22,648 bases of DNA from Gemmatimonadota bacterium (GCA_003222235.1 QHVD01000028.1:7178-29825), one strand, 5' to 3'; positions 1 to 9,037 are shown, counted from the stretch's first letter. The notes: generated from the letters alone by a model not told the origin. Made by a program: numbers and translations.

Positions 1-1
1 T

Positions 2-1375
2 CCCCTGTGGTGGACGTTCGTGCCGTCGGGGGGGATGCAGTTCCAGCTCGACGCGCCGTGGATCCCGGCGTGGGGGATCCACTACACGGTGGGCGTGGAC
101 GGGATCTCGCTGTTCATGGTCTTGCTCACGACCCTCCTCGTACCGCTCTCGGTGCTGGGGAGCTACTCCTACATCACGACCCGCGAGCGGGCGTTCTACG
201 CCCTGATGCTCGTGCTCACGTCGGGGATGATCGGCGTATTCGTCTCCCTCGACCTTTTCCTGTTCTACGTGATGTGGGAAGTGATGCTCATCCCGATGTA
301 TTTCATCATCGGCGTGTGGGGCGGCGAGAACCGCATCTACGCGGCGATCAAGTTCTTCATCTATACGATGTTCGGGTCGCTGCTGATGCTCGTGGCGATT
401 CTCGTCCTGGTTTACATCGTCGCGCAGCGCACCGGCGCCTACTCGTTCTCGTACACGTCGGTGCTGGCGCACGCGGGCGGGCTGGGCCCGGCCGCCTTCT
501 GGCTATTCGGTGCGTTCTTCCTGGCATTCGCGATCAAGGTGCCGATGTTCCCCTTCCACACCTGGCTGCCGGACGCGCACGTCGAGGCCCCGACGCCGGG
601 CTCCGTGCTCCTCGCCGGGATCCTGCTCAAGATGGGGACGTACGGCTTCCTGCGGTTCGCGCTCCCGTTGTTCCCGGCGGTGGCGCTCCATCCCATGGTC
701 CAGACGGGCATCGTGGTGCTGTCCCTGATCGGGATCATCTACGGCGGGCTGGTCGCGATGGTGCAGCCCGACTTCAAGAAGCTGATCGCCTACTCGTCGG
801 TGGCGCACCTCGGCTTCGTGATGCTCGGCATCTGGGCCCTGACGCTCCAGAGCGTGCAGGGCGCCCTGATGGTGATGATCAACCACGGGATCTCGACCGG
901 AGCGTTGTTCTTCCTCATCGGCATGCTGTACGAGCGCCGCCATACCCGCCTCGTCGCGGGGTTCGGCGGGATCGCCAAGGTCGTCCCGCTGTTCGCGGGC
1001 GTGCTCACGATCGTGTCGCTCTCCTCGATCGGACTGCCGTCCACGAACGGGTTCGTAGGGGAGTTCCTGGTGCTGCTCGGGGCGTTCAAGACCTACCCGG
1101 TGGCGGCCACGATCGCGGCGGCGGGCGTCATCGTGGCCGCCATGTACCTGCTGCCCGCACTGCAGCGCGTCATCTATAACCCGCTCGACAAGCGCGAGAA
1201 CGAGCGGCTCCTCGACCTGTCGCCGCGGGAGCTGGCCGTGCTGCTGCCGCTGGTCGCCTGTATCGTGTGGATCGGCGTCTATCCCAAGCCGTTGCTCCGG
1301 CGGATGGAGCCGAGCGCGCAGCAGCTCATCCAAACGGTGCGTGCGGCGTCCGCGACCGTCGCCCGCGGGCGATGA
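2..1375 (+). CDS. nuoM: NADH-quinone oxidoreductase subunit M (5' partial)
   Basis: This is an antiporter-like membrane subunit of respiratory complex I, which couples NADH:quinone electron transfer to proton pumping. The frame is open to the window edge, so the start lies upstream; about 457 residues are visible and the family is usually near 500, so some 40-50 are missing. The fragment is a chain of hydrophobic helices with the NuoM signatures: DGISLFMVLLTT, MWEVMLIPM (key Glu codon at 278-280), AIKVPMFPFHTWLPDAH (key Lys codon at 536-538), KKLIAYSSVAHLG and SSIGLPSTNGFVGEF. The Glu and Lys correspond to the conserved proton-channel residues of the family. The stop overlaps the nuoN start in an ATGA, which indicates translational coupling. 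The identity is very secure. Confidence 0.97.
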   Translation, partial: PLWWTFVPSGGMQFQLDAPWIPAWGIHYTVGVDGISLFMVLLTTLLVPLSVLGSYSYITTRERAFYALMLVLTSGMIGVFVSLDLFLFYVMWEVMLIPMYFIIGVWGGENRIYAAIKFFIYTMFGSLLMLVAILVLVYIVAQRTGAYSFSYTSVLAHAGGLGPAAFWLFGAFFLAFAIKVPMFPFHTWLPDAHVEAPTPGSVLLAGILLKMGTYGFLRFALPLFPAVALHPMVQTGIVVLSLIGIIYGGLVAMVQPDFKKLIAYSSVAHLGFVMLGIWALTLQSVQGALMVMINHGISTGALFFLIGMLYERRHTRLVAGFGGIAKVVPLFAGVLTIVSLSSIGLPSTNGFVGEFLVLLGAFKTYPVAATIAAAGVIVAAMYLLPALQRVIYNPLDKRENERLLDLSPRELAVLLPLVACIVWIGVYPKPLLRRMEPSAQQLIQTVRAASATVARGR

Positions 1376-2925
1376 GCCTCGACCTCTCGAACTACCGCGA
1401 TCTCGCACTCGCCCTGCTGCCCGAGCTGGTGTTGACGCTCGCTGCGGTGGTGCTGCTGCTCGTCGTCGCCTGGCGGCACCAAACCAGAGCGGACCTGCGG
1501 GTCGCCGCTTGGGTGGCGTGGTGGGGGCTCGTGGCCGCCGCCGTCGCGGTCTGGTGGCTGTGGTGGAACACGGCGCGCGCCGCGGTGATCCCCCCGCCGG
1601 TCCACCCTCCCATGATCGCTGTGGACGACTTTCGGTTCGTCGCGGACTGGCTGGTCCTGGGCACCGCGGCATTGACGGTCTTCGTCTCGTTCGACTATCT
1701 CGAGCGCGAGAGCCTGCTCGTGCCCGAGTATTACGTGCTGCTGCTCTTCGCCACGCTGGGCATGATGCTGATGGCCGGAGGCGAGGACCTCATGATGATC
1801 TTCCTCGGCCTCGAGCTGATGTCGGTCGCGGTGTACGTGCTCGCGGGGATCAACCGTCGCAGCGCCCCCGCCGCCGAGGCGGCCTTGAAGTACTTCCTCC
1901 TCGGCGCGTTCGCCTCCGGGTTCCTGCTGTACGGCATCGCCCTCGCCTACGGAGCGACGGCCGCCACCAACCTGACGCTCATCGGCGTCCAGGTGACGAC
2001 CCTGGGCCTCCAGAAGAGCACCATGCTCCTCATCGGCCTCGGGCTGCTGCTGGTCGGCTTCGGATTCAAGGTGGCCGCGGTGCCCTTCCACATGTGGGCC
2101 CCGGACGTGTACGACGGCTCGCCCACGCCGGTCACCGGGTACATGGCGACCGCGGTCAAGGCGGCCGCGTTCGCCGCGCTGTTCCGCGTGCTGGGGGAGG
2201 CGTTCGGCGCCGTGCCCGCATGGCGCGAGATCGTGTGGTGGCTCGCCGTGATCACCATGCTGGTCGGAAACGTCGTCGCCCTCGCCCAACGCACCCTCAA
2301 GCGGATGCTCGCCTACTCGTCCGTCGCGCACGCCGGCTACGTGCTGGTCGCGGTGGCGGCCGGAACCCCCGCGGGCGCGGCGGCATTCGTCTTCTACCTC
2401 GTCGCCTACACGTTCATGACCCTGGCGGCCTTCGCGCTGCTCGCGGCCAAGGGTCGCGACGGGGAGCGCGACGTCCGCATCGACGACCTGGCGGGACTGG
2501 CCCAGCGCCGGCCGTGGCTCGCTTTCGCCCTGGCCGTGTGCATGCTCTCGCTGCTCGGCTTCCCGGGCACCGCAGGCTTCATCGGCAAGTGGTACATCCT
2601 CGTGGCGGCGACGCAGTCCGGGCAGGTCCCGCTCGCCGCCATTCTCGTCCTCGCCAGCGTCATCTCGGCGGGCTACTATCTCCCCGTGATCATGGCCATG
2701 TACATGAAACCCGAGCCGTTCGAGCAGGCCCACGGCGGGATGCGCCTCGGGCCGTTGGGGAGCATTGCCGTGGCGGTGTCGGTGGCGGGCTTGCTCTTCT
2801 TCGGCGTCCGGCCGAACCGGCTACTGGACCTCGCTCGCACTAGCGGCGCCGCCGTACGACCCGCGCCTGCCGCCACGTCGGGCGGGGGCGCTCGGCCCAC
2901 CGCGCCCAAACTCGCCGGCAACTGA
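1372..2925 (+). CDS. nuoN: NADH-quinone oxidoreductase subunit N
   Basis: This is the second antiporter-like proton-pumping subunit of complex I, 517 residues, close to the usual length. The ATG at 1372 overlaps the nuoM stop (ATGA). The protein is almost entirely transmembrane helices. NuoN hallmarks are GFGFKVAAVPFHMWAPDVY followed by DGSPTPVTGYMATAVKAAAF near residues 225-265, and LKRMLAYSSVAHAGYVLV near 310. The last 40 or so residues form a polar, Ala/Pro/Gly-rich tail that is probably unstructured. In most complex I operons nuoN is the last gene, and here the next gene is unrelated, so this appears to be the 3' end of a nuo operon. Identity is secure. Confidence 0.97.
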   Translation: MSLDLSNYRDLALALLPELVLTLAAVVLLLVVAWRHQTRADLRVAAWVAWWGLVAAAVAVWWLWWNTARAAVIPPPVHPPMIAVDDFRFVADWLVLGTAALTVFVSFDYLERESLLVPEYYVLLLFATLGMMLMAGGEDLMMIFLGLELMSVAVYVLAGINRRSAPAAEAALKYFLLGAFASGFLLYGIALAYGATAATNLTLIGVQVTTLGLQKSTMLLIGLGLLLVGFGFKVAAVPFHMWAPDVYDGSPTPVTGYMATAVKAAAFAALFRVLGEAFGAVPAWREIVWWLAVITMLVGNVVALAQRTLKRMLAYSSVAHAGYVLVAVAAGTPAGAAAFVFYLVAYTFMTLAAFALLAAKGRDGERDVRIDDLAGLAQRRPWLAFALAVCMLSLLGFPGTAGFIGKWYILVAATQSGQVPLAAILVLASVISAGYYLPVIMAMYMKPEPFEQAHGGMRLGPLGSIAVAVSVAGLLFFGVRPNRLLDLARTSGAAVRPAPAATSGGGARPTAPKLAGN

Positions 2926-2942
2926 CGCCGGGCGGGCCCCCT

Positions 2943-4337
2943 ATGAAGCTCCCCGCCACGATCTTCCGAGAGTACGACATCCGGGGCACGGTGGGCGACC
3001 AGCTCACGGCGCAGGTTGCCCACGCCATCGGGCAGGCGTTCGCGACGCTGGCGTGGGAGCGCCTGGGGCGCTCGCCCCGGATCGCCGTCGGACGTGACAA
3101 CCGCCCTTCGGGCGCCGAGCTGTCCGGAGCCGCCCGCGACGGGCTGGTCGATGGGGGCGCGGTGGCCCTCGACGTCGGCGAGCTGCCCACGCCGGCGCTG
3201 TATTTCTCGACCCACACGCTCGGCGTGGACGGCGGCATGCAGGTCACGGGCTCGCACAATCCTCCCCAGTTCAACGGCTTGAAGCTCGTGCTCTCCGGGG
3301 AGGCGATCTACGGCAACGCGATCCAGGGCCTCCGGGAGATGATCGAGGACAACCGCGTCGAGACCCGGGTGGGCGGGGGCCACGAGACTCACGGCAACGT
3401 GCTGCCGTCCTACCGCGACGCCATCGTGCAACGCAACGGTCCGCTGCCCCGCCCGGTGAAGGCGGTCGTGGACTGCGGCAACGGCGTCTCGAGCCTCGTC
3501 GCCGTGGACACTCTGCGGCGGCTCGGCGCGTCGGTGGTCCCGCTGTTCTGCGAGTCGGACGGCACGTTCCCCAATCACCACCCCGACCCCACGGTGATCG
3601 AAAACCTGCGCGACCTGCAGGCGGCGGTGCGGCGCGAGGGCGCCGAGCTCGGGATCGCGTTCGACGGCGACGGCGACCGGATCGGCGCCGTAGACGAGCA
3701 GGGGCGGGCGGTGTTCGGCGACCTGCTGCTGGTGCTGCTGGGCCGCGATCTCGCCCGCCGCAGCGGGCCCGGGCACGCCGTGATCTTCGACGTGAAGTGC
3801 TCCGAGGTCCTGCCGCAGGAGCTCAAGCGCGTCGGGCTCGAGCCCGTGATGTGGAAGACGGGGCACTCCCTCATCAAGCAGCGGATGAAGGAGCTGCACG
3901 CGCCGCTCGCAGGGGAGATGAGCGGCCACATGTTCTTCGCCGGCGACTGGTACGGCTTCGACGACGCCCTGTTCGCCGCCGCGCGGCTGCTGCGCTACCT
4001 GGCGGAGCGGGGGGGGCCGCTCTCGCGCCTGCTCGCCGACCTGCCCCAGACGGTGTCGACGCCGGAGCTGCGCGTGGACTGCCCCGACGAGCGCAAGTTC
4101 GCGATCGTGCAGCGTGCCGCGGAGCATTTCGCCGCCCTGTATCCGGTGGCGACCCTGGACGGCGTGCGCATCAGCTTCGCCGAGGGATGGGGGTTGCTCC
4201 GCGCCTCGAACACGCAGCCCGTGCTGGTGCTCCGGTTCGAGGCGACGAGCGAGGCGGCACTCGCCCGCTACCGGGCCGAAGTCGAGGGCTGGCTCGCGAC
4301 CCAGGGGGAGGGCAGCGGGAACAGGATTCGCCCGTGA
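2943..4337 (+). CDS. phosphomannomutase/phosphoglucomutase
   Basis: This 464-residue alpha-D-phosphohexomutase interconverts hexose 6-phosphate and 1-phosphate and so feeds nucleotide-sugar and envelope polysaccharide synthesis. All four active-site segments are visible: the phosphoserine loop TGSHNPP (Ser104), the metal loop DGDGDR (241-246), the sugar-binding GEMSGH (324-329), and the phosphate-binding loop around residues 414-426 (EGWGLLRASNTQP). The length and the N-terminal FREYDIRG resemble the AlgC/ManB-type bifunctional mutases. Sequence alone does not settle mannose versus glucose preference, so no symbol is given. The ATG at 2943 lies 17 bases after nuoN and has no strong Shine-Dalgarno sequence. 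The stop overlaps the GTG of the next gene (GTGA). Confidence 0.93.
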   Translation: MKLPATIFREYDIRGTVGDQLTAQVAHAIGQAFATLAWERLGRSPRIAVGRDNRPSGAELSGAARDGLVDGGAVALDVGELPTPALYFSTHTLGVDGGMQVTGSHNPPQFNGLKLVLSGEAIYGNAIQGLREMIEDNRVETRVGGGHETHGNVLPSYRDAIVQRNGPLPRPVKAVVDCGNGVSSLVAVDTLRRLGASVVPLFCESDGTFPNHHPDPTVIENLRDLQAAVRREGAELGIAFDGDGDRIGAVDEQGRAVFGDLLLVLLGRDLARRSGPGHAVIFDVKCSEVLPQELKRVGLEPVMWKTGHSLIKQRMKELHAPLAGEMSGHMFFAGDWYGFDDALFAAARLLRYLAERGGPLSRLLADLPQTVSTPELRVDCPDERKFAIVQRAAEHFAALYPVATLDGVRISFAEGWGLLRASNTQPVLVLRFEATSEAALARYRAEVEGWLATQGEGSGNRIRP

Positions 4338-6862
4338 CCCGAACGCGCCACCGGTGGAGCTTCGCCGTCGGGGCGGCCGTGCTGGTGGTGCTGCTCGTGG
4401 GAGGTCGCTGGGTCGCGCTCGAGACCGCGGAGCGGGCGTGGGCGGCGAGCGTGCCGGGTGGCGGAGCCTACCTCGCTGCGCGCGACGTCGCGCGACTGGT
4501 GCGCGGACTGATCCTGCTCGTGGCCGTCACGTGGGGCGCGGGCAACCTGTTCCTGGTGTATCGGGCGATCGGCTCCGTCCAGCTGCCGCGCCGCCTCGGC
4601 GACCTCGAGATCGTGGAGGCGGTGCCGCGGCGCGTGCTGCTCGGCGGCACGCTCGTGACCGGCGTGCTGGTCGGCGGCATGCTCGCGCTCGGCACCGGCG
4701 ACTGGTGGCTCTCGGCCGCGCTCGCTTTCCGTCCCCCGCATTACGGCGTCTCCGATCCCGTGCTACATCGCGACCTCGGCTACTACGTCGCCCAGCTCCC
4801 CTGGGCGGATCGCGTGCAGGGGCTTGCGCTGTTCGCCACCCTCGCCGCCACCGCGATGGTCGCGCTGCTCTATCTCGGCATTGGATCGCTGCACATCCGC
4901 CGCTGGCGCCCGTACGGGAGCCCGCACGCCCGGATGCACCTGGGCGCGTTGCTCGCCTGTCTCGCGCTCGCGCTTGGCTGGGGCGCCACGCTCGATCCCG
5001 CCGAGACCGTGGCGGGGTTGCACGGGTCGCTCGACTCGGGCGCGCTGCAGGCGCGTCTGCCCGGCGCGGCGTTCGTCGCGGCCCTCGCCGTCGCTGCGGC
5101 CGCGGCGAGCGCGGTCTGGACGCTGCGCGACAGACCCACGCTCCTGGTGGCGTCCTGGGGCGCGCTGCTCGGCACCGCGACGCTCGTCTACCTCGTCTTG
5201 CCGGCGGTGATGCGGGATCGGACAGGGCGCACCAGGCTGGACGACCGCCTCGCCTCGGCGCGTGACAGTCTCGAGGGGCTGGCATTCGGCACCGAGCGGC
5301 TCGAGCAGCGGCCACCGCCTGCCTTTCCGGACGCTGCCGCCGCCGTAGCCACCCTGCCGCTCTGGGACTCGGACCGCGTCGCCGCCGCCGTCAGACGCCG
5401 GCTGGAGTTGGGCGGGCCGCGCGGCACGGTGGCGCGTGCCGCACTCGCGCCCCCCCCCCGCATCCGCAGCGGCGGCCGCGCGCCATGGCTGGTCGCGCTC
5501 ATGCCCGGTCACCCGGCGGTCGACAGCGGCCGAGCCTCACCCGGGTGGCGCGAGCTGCACCGCGGCGCCTGGGCGCGGAGCGGGGGCCCGCTCGTCGCCG
5601 TGGAGACGGACAGCGGCCTCGACTTTCAGTCACTCGTCACGGATGACTCGACGGCCTGGTTCGGGCCGGGCTTCGCGGAGTTCGCCGTCGCGTCCCCCGA
5701 CACATGGCCGGCGACCCGCGCAAGCGGGATTCCGCTGACGGGCTGGAGCCGTCGCATCGCGCTGGCCTGGTCGCTGCAAAGCCCCGAGCTCGCCCGCGCA
5801 GAGACGGACGGCCTGCTGCTGCTGTGGCGCCGCGACGTGCGCGAGCGCCTCGAGCGGCTCGCTCCGTTCGCGGCGTTCGACGCGCCGACCCCCGTCGTCG
5901 CCGGGGACCTCCTGTGCTGGGTGGCGTTTGGCTATCTCGCCGCCGAGACCTTCCCGCTCACGCGCCGTATGGAGTGGGACGGCCGCCCGGTCCGGTACCT
6001 GCGCGCCGGGCTCGTCGGCATCGTAAGCGCGGGGAGCGGCGACACGCGGCTCTACCTCGCCCCCGGCGCCGACTCGCTCGCCACCGCGTGGGCGCGCTGG
6101 CTCAAGCCGCTGATCCGGCCGCTCGACAGCCTGCCCGCGGCGCTGCGCGCGGCGCTGCCGTATCCCTACGAGGCCTTCCGCTTGCAGGCGGCCCTCCTGG
6201 CGCAGGCGCACGACGACAGTGCGTGGACGCCTTGGCCACGCGAGCCGTTCCAGCTCGTCGGCCCCGGCGCGGACGCGATCGGTGAGGCCCGCGTATGGGT
6301 GGGGCAGGGGTTCGAAACGGGGACCACCCCCCAGTTCGCGGGTCTCCTCGCCGCGACGATGGTGGCGGGGCGGCCGCGTCTCGTGCTGTGGCGACCCACG
6401 CCGCCGGTGCGCCTGCCGGGAGTGCTCGTCGGGTCTACCGAGACCGCGCCGGGAGTGCTGCGGTTGTGGAACGTGGCCGGACAACTTTTCTCGGAGCAGG
6501 CTCAGTTCTTTCAACCCGCGACGGACGGCCCCGGGGGCGGCGGGGGCGGGGGCAGGACGGGAAGGGGGGGGGGGGAAACCCTGCGGCTGAAAGACGTCTA
6601 TCTCACGTGGGGGAGCGACCGCGCAGCCGACGGCGCGACGCCCAACGCCGCGTTGCGCGCCCTGCTCGCGGTGAGCCCGCGCGCCGCACCGGGGGACACC
6701 TCCCTCGCCGCCCGCTGGGAGGATGCGCGGCGGCTCGCTGCCCAGGCGGAGGCGGCCCTCGGGGCAGGGGACCTGGAGGCGTTCGGCCGCTACTACGCCC
6801 AGCTCAAAGCGCTACTCGGCGTCGGCAAGAAGCCGCTTGCTCCCTCTCCGGAGCGCCGCTAG
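4334..6862 (+). CDS. UPF0182-type large membrane protein (function unknown)
   Basis: This is an 842-residue protein resembling the UPF0182 (PF03699) family, whose function is not known. Seven hydrophobic segments lie near residues 9-29, 56-78, 101-121, 162-184, 201-219, 243-263 and 270-290, followed by a soluble domain of about 550 residues, presumably outside the membrane. Family-like points are DPVLHRDLGYYVAQLPW (about 141-157), a middle segment around RRMEWDGRPVRYLRAG, and a C-terminal LKDVYLTWGSD region ending in an acidic/alanine helix. The sequence is divergent from the better-known actinobacterial members. A low-complexity Gly/Arg stretch near residues 733-748 contains a run of 12 G. 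The GTG start overlaps the mutase stop by 4 bases. A longer in-frame extension upstream runs through the mutase gene and is not believable as coding. Confidence 0.8.
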   Translation: MTRTRHRWSFAVGAAVLVVLLVGGRWVALETAERAWAASVPGGGAYLAARDVARLVRGLILLVAVTWGAGNLFLVYRAIGSVQLPRRLGDLEIVEAVPRRVLLGGTLVTGVLVGGMLALGTGDWWLSAALAFRPPHYGVSDPVLHRDLGYYVAQLPWADRVQGLALFATLAATAMVALLYLGIGSLHIRRWRPYGSPHARMHLGALLACLALALGWGATLDPAETVAGLHGSLDSGALQARLPGAAFVAALAVAAAAASAVWTLRDRPTLLVASWGALLGTATLVYLVLPAVMRDRTGRTRLDDRLASARDSLEGLAFGTERLEQRPPPAFPDAAAAVATLPLWDSDRVAAAVRRRLELGGPRGTVARAALAPPPRIRSGGRAPWLVALMPGHPAVDSGRASPGWRELHRGAWARSGGPLVAVETDSGLDFQSLVTDDSTAWFGPGFAEFAVASPDTWPATRASGIPLTGWSRRIALAWSLQSPELARAETDGLLLLWRRDVRERLERLAPFAAFDAPTPVVAGDLLCWVAFGYLAAETFPLTRRMEWDGRPVRYLRAGLVGIVSAGSGDTRLYLAPGADSLATAWARWLKPLIRPLDSLPAALRAALPYPYEAFRLQAALLAQAHDDSAWTPWPREPFQLVGPGADAIGEARVWVGQGFETGTTPQFAGLLAATMVAGRPRLVLWRPTPPVRLPGVLVGSTETAPGVLRLWNVAGQLFSEQAQFFQPATDGPGGGGGGGRTGRGGGETLRLKDVYLTWGSDRAADGATPNAALRALLAVSPRAAPGDTSLAARWEDARRLAAQAEAALGAGDLEAFGRYYAQLKALLGVGKKPLAPSPERR
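5450..5459 (+). repeat. C10 homopolymer inside the UPF0182-type gene
   Basis: Ten consecutive C encode part of an Ala-Pro-Pro-Pro-Arg stretch in the soluble domain. Such runs are prone to replication slippage and to sequencing or assembly length errors. The frame is intact at the length given. Confidence 0.85.
6564..6575 (+). repeat. G12 homopolymer inside the UPF0182-type gene
   Basis: Twelve consecutive G lie in a Gly/Arg-rich low-complexity segment that also contains several G4-G5 runs just upstream (6534-6553). A gain or loss of one base would truncate the last 95 or so residues. The frame given is open through the run and continues into recognisable C-terminal family sequence, so the length shown is the coding-competent one. 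Confidence 0.9.
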
Positions 6863-6930
6863 TGCCGTTCCAACTCGCGATTCGGGGCCCGGATCCGGCC
6901 GCACTTCACAACCGGTTGGAACGGCACTAG
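6859..6930. repeat. perfect 16-bp inverted repeat with 40-base spacer
   Basis: The arms are 6859-6874 (CTAGTGCCGTTCCAAC) and 6915-6930, its exact reverse complement. The left arm contains the stop codon of the UPF0182-type gene, and the right arm ends 11 bases before the carbamate kinase start. The 40-base spacer contains the palindrome CCGGATCCGG. It could fold as a long RNA stem, but there is no T-run, so it is not a classical intrinsic terminator. It fills almost the whole gap between the two genes. Confidence 0.85.
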
Positions 6931-6941
6931 GTTGCGCCGCC

Positions 6942-7892
6942 GTGACACCGGGCACTATCGTCGTCGCGCTGGGCGGCAACGCGGTCGCGCCGCCGGGAGA
7001 GCGGCCCACGATCGCGAACCAGTTCCGTCACACGCGCGAAAGCCTGGCGCCGATCGTGGACCTCGCGCGCGCCGGGTGGGCCATCGCCCTGGTGCACGGC
7101 AACGGGCCGCAGGTGGGCGACGAGCTCGCGCGGAACGAGATCGCGGCGGACCAGGTTGAGCCGCTTCCCCTCGGCGTCCTCGTGGCGGCAACCGCCGGCT
7201 GGATGGGCTACATGATCCAGCAGTCGCTCCAGAATGCGCTCGCCCGCGCGGGCGTGGCGCGCCAGGTGGTTACGCTCGTGACCCAGACGCTGTGCGACGC
7301 GCACGACCCTCACCTGCGGATCCCGATCAAGCCGATCGGTCACGCCCTCGACGCCGTGCGGCTGGCGCGACTCGAAGCGCACGGCGTGCCGGTGAAGGAG
7401 GAGCAACCGGGGCGCTGGCGCCGCCTCGCGCCGAGCCCCAAGCCCGCCGCGGTGGTGGAGCACGACGTGATCCGGCACCTGGTCGCGGCGGGCCACATCG
7501 TGGTGGCGTGCGGCGGCGGAGGGCCGCCGGTCTACGAAGACCCCGTGCTGCGGCTCGAGGGGATCGACGCCGTCGCCGACAAGGACCGCGTCGCGGCGAT
7601 CCTGGCGCGGGAGGTCGGCGCGGACGTGCTCCTGATCCTCACCAACGTCGATGCCGTATACCACGGCTACGGCGCCCCGCATCAAACGGCGATCCGCCAC
7701 CTCACCCTCGCCGCAGCCGACAACCTGCTCCTGGGCAAAGAGCTCGGAAGCGGGAGCATGCGCCCCAAGGTCGAGGCGGCGGCCGCCTTCGTTCGCGCGG
7801 GCGGGAAGCGCGCGATCATTGCCGAGCTCGGGCAGGGCCTCGCCGCGCTGCAGGGCGGGGCCGGCACGACGATCACCGAGGAGCAGCCGTGA
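6942..7892 (+). CDS. arcC: carbamate kinase
   Basis: This 316-residue amino-acid-kinase-fold enzyme fits the usual length of about 310. Carbamate kinase reversibly transfers phosphate between carbamoyl phosphate and ADP, giving ATP, ammonia and CO2. Visible motifs are GGNAV (11-15), HGNGPQVGDE (52-61), the IKPIG segment with Lys130, ACGGGGPPV (189-197), VADKDRVA (211-218), LTNVDAVYHGYG (233-244) and GSMRPKVEAA (271-280, where many members have GSMGPK or GSMAPK). The GTG at 6942 is chosen because TIVVALGGNAV follows immediately, as in the family. There is no arginine deiminase or ornithine carbamoyltransferase beside it, so the source of carbamoyl phosphate is unclear. The stop overlaps the sucC start (GTGA). 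Confidence 0.93.
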   Translation: MTPGTIVVALGGNAVAPPGERPTIANQFRHTRESLAPIVDLARAGWAIALVHGNGPQVGDELARNEIAADQVEPLPLGVLVAATAGWMGYMIQQSLQNALARAGVARQVVTLVTQTLCDAHDPHLRIPIKPIGHALDAVRLARLEAHGVPVKEEQPGRWRRLAPSPKPAAVVEHDVIRHLVAAGHIVVACGGGGPPVYEDPVLRLEGIDAVADKDRVAAILAREVGADVLLILTNVDAVYHGYGAPHQTAIRHLTLAAADNLLLGKELGSGSMRPKVEAAAAFVRAGGKRAIIAELGQGLAALQGGAGTTITEEQP

Positions 7893-9037
7893 ACCTGCAC
7901 GAATACCAGGCGCGGGAGCTCCTCGCGCGCTACGGCATTCCCGTCCCCCAGGGCGAGGTCGCCGAGACGCCGGAGCAGGCGCTGGCGATCGCCCAACGGC
8001 TCGCGGGCGGCGGACCCGTCATGGTGAAGGCCCAGGTCCATGCAGGGGGCCGCGGCAAGGCGGGCGGCGTGAAGCGCGCGAAGGACGCCGCCGAGGCCGC
8101 CCAGCACGCCGCCACGATCCTGGGCATGACCATCAAGGGACTCACGGTCCGGAAGGTGCTCGTGGTCCCCGCCGCCGAAATCGCCACGGAGAGCTACGCC
8201 GGGATCGTCGTGGACCGCGAGTCCCGCCGCCCGGCGCTGATGGTCAGCGCCGCGGGCGGCGTCGACATCGAGGAAGTCGCGGCGCACACCCCCGAGCGGA
8301 TCCACCGGCTGGCCGTGGACCCCCGCTACGGCCTCCTGCCGCACCAGGCCCTCACGCTCGGGTTCCGGCTGTACGGAGAGCTTGCCCAGGCGCGCGCCGC
8401 CGCGGGCATTCTGGAGAAGCTGTACGCCGCGTTCTACGGCGTGGGCGCGTCCCTCGCCGAGATCAACCCGCTGGCCACCACGCCCGACGGCCGAGTGGTG
8501 GCCCTCGACGCGAAGATCGTGATCGACGACAACGAGCTCGACCGCCGCCCCGACATTGCGGCGCTGCGCGACGCCTCGGCCGAGGCGCCGTCCGAGGCGC
8601 GGGCTCGCGAGGCGGGGCTCACGTTCATCAAGCTCGACGGCGCGGTGGGCTGCTGCGTGAACGGCGCCGGGCTCGCCATGGCGACCATGGACCTGGTCAA
8701 GTATTACGGCGGCGAGCCGGCCAATTTTCTCGACATCGGCGGCAGCTCGAACCCCCAGAAGGTCGTCAACGCGCTCCGCATCATCACCGCCGACCCAAAC
8801 GTCACGGCGATTCTGTTCAACATCTTCGGCGGCATCACCAGGTGCGACGACGTGGCGAACGGCATCGTGGAGGCGACGCGCCAGCTCTCCCTCAAAGTTC
8901 CCTTGGTGATCCGGCTCACCGGGACGAACGAGGCCGAGGCGGTTCAAATCCTCACCGCGGCCGGCTTCTCCGCCCTCACCGACATGGACGAGGCGGTACA
9001 GCGGGCGGTCGCGGCGGCGAGGGCGCGGGCCGCGTGA
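7889..9037 (+). CDS. sucC: succinyl-CoA synthetase beta subunit (ADP/GDP-forming)
   Basis: This is the nucleotide-binding subunit of the TCA-cycle enzyme that converts succinyl-CoA to succinate with synthesis of ATP or GTP. It is 382 residues long (family about 388). The ATP-grasp domain starts with NLHEYQARELL, the family N-terminus, which fixes the GTG at 7889. It carries VKAQVHAGGRGKAGGVK (46-62), the metal-site EINPL (191-195) and LDAK (206-209). The CoA-ligase domain contains GCCVNGAGLAM (254-264), GGEPANFLDIGG (274-285) and NIFGGITRCD (311-320). The ATP versus GTP preference cannot be read from this. The stop overlaps sucD (GTGA), so the subunits are translationally coupled. Identity is secure. 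Confidence 0.97.
   Translation: MNLHEYQARELLARYGIPVPQGEVAETPEQALAIAQRLAGGGPVMVKAQVHAGGRGKAGGVKRAKDAAEAAQHAATILGMTIKGLTVRKVLVVPAAEIATESYAGIVVDRESRRPALMVSAAGGVDIEEVAAHTPERIHRLAVDPRYGLLPHQALTLGFRLYGELAQARAAAGILEKLYAAFYGVGASLAEINPLATTPDGRVVALDAKIVIDDNELDRRPDIAALRDASAEAPSEARAREAGLTFIKLDGAVGCCVNGAGLAMATMDLVKYYGGEPANFLDIGGSSNPQKVVNALRIITADPNVTAILFNIFGGITRCDDVANGIVEATRQLSLKVPLVIRLTGTNEAEAVQILTAAGFSALTDMDEAVQRAVAAARARAA

Noticed and set aside
503..1672. Long open frames on the minus strand opposite nuoM/nuoN and most other genes
   Set aside because: They are rich in Arg, His, Asp, Glu and Gly with no family motifs, as expected for antisense frames of high-GC coding DNA; the + strand frames are all recognised.
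3797..4333. Upstream extension of the UPF0182-type frame through the mutase gene
   Set aside because: The extension is Arg/Ala-rich shadow sequence of the mutase gene; the GTG at 4334 precedes a normal hydrophobic N-terminus.
6921..6945. Possible sigma-54 promoter (CGGCACTAGGTTGC) before arcC
   Set aside because: GG and GC are separated by 9 bases instead of the strict 10, and the sequence is the arm of the inverted repeat; the start codon would also fall only 5 bases after the -12 element.
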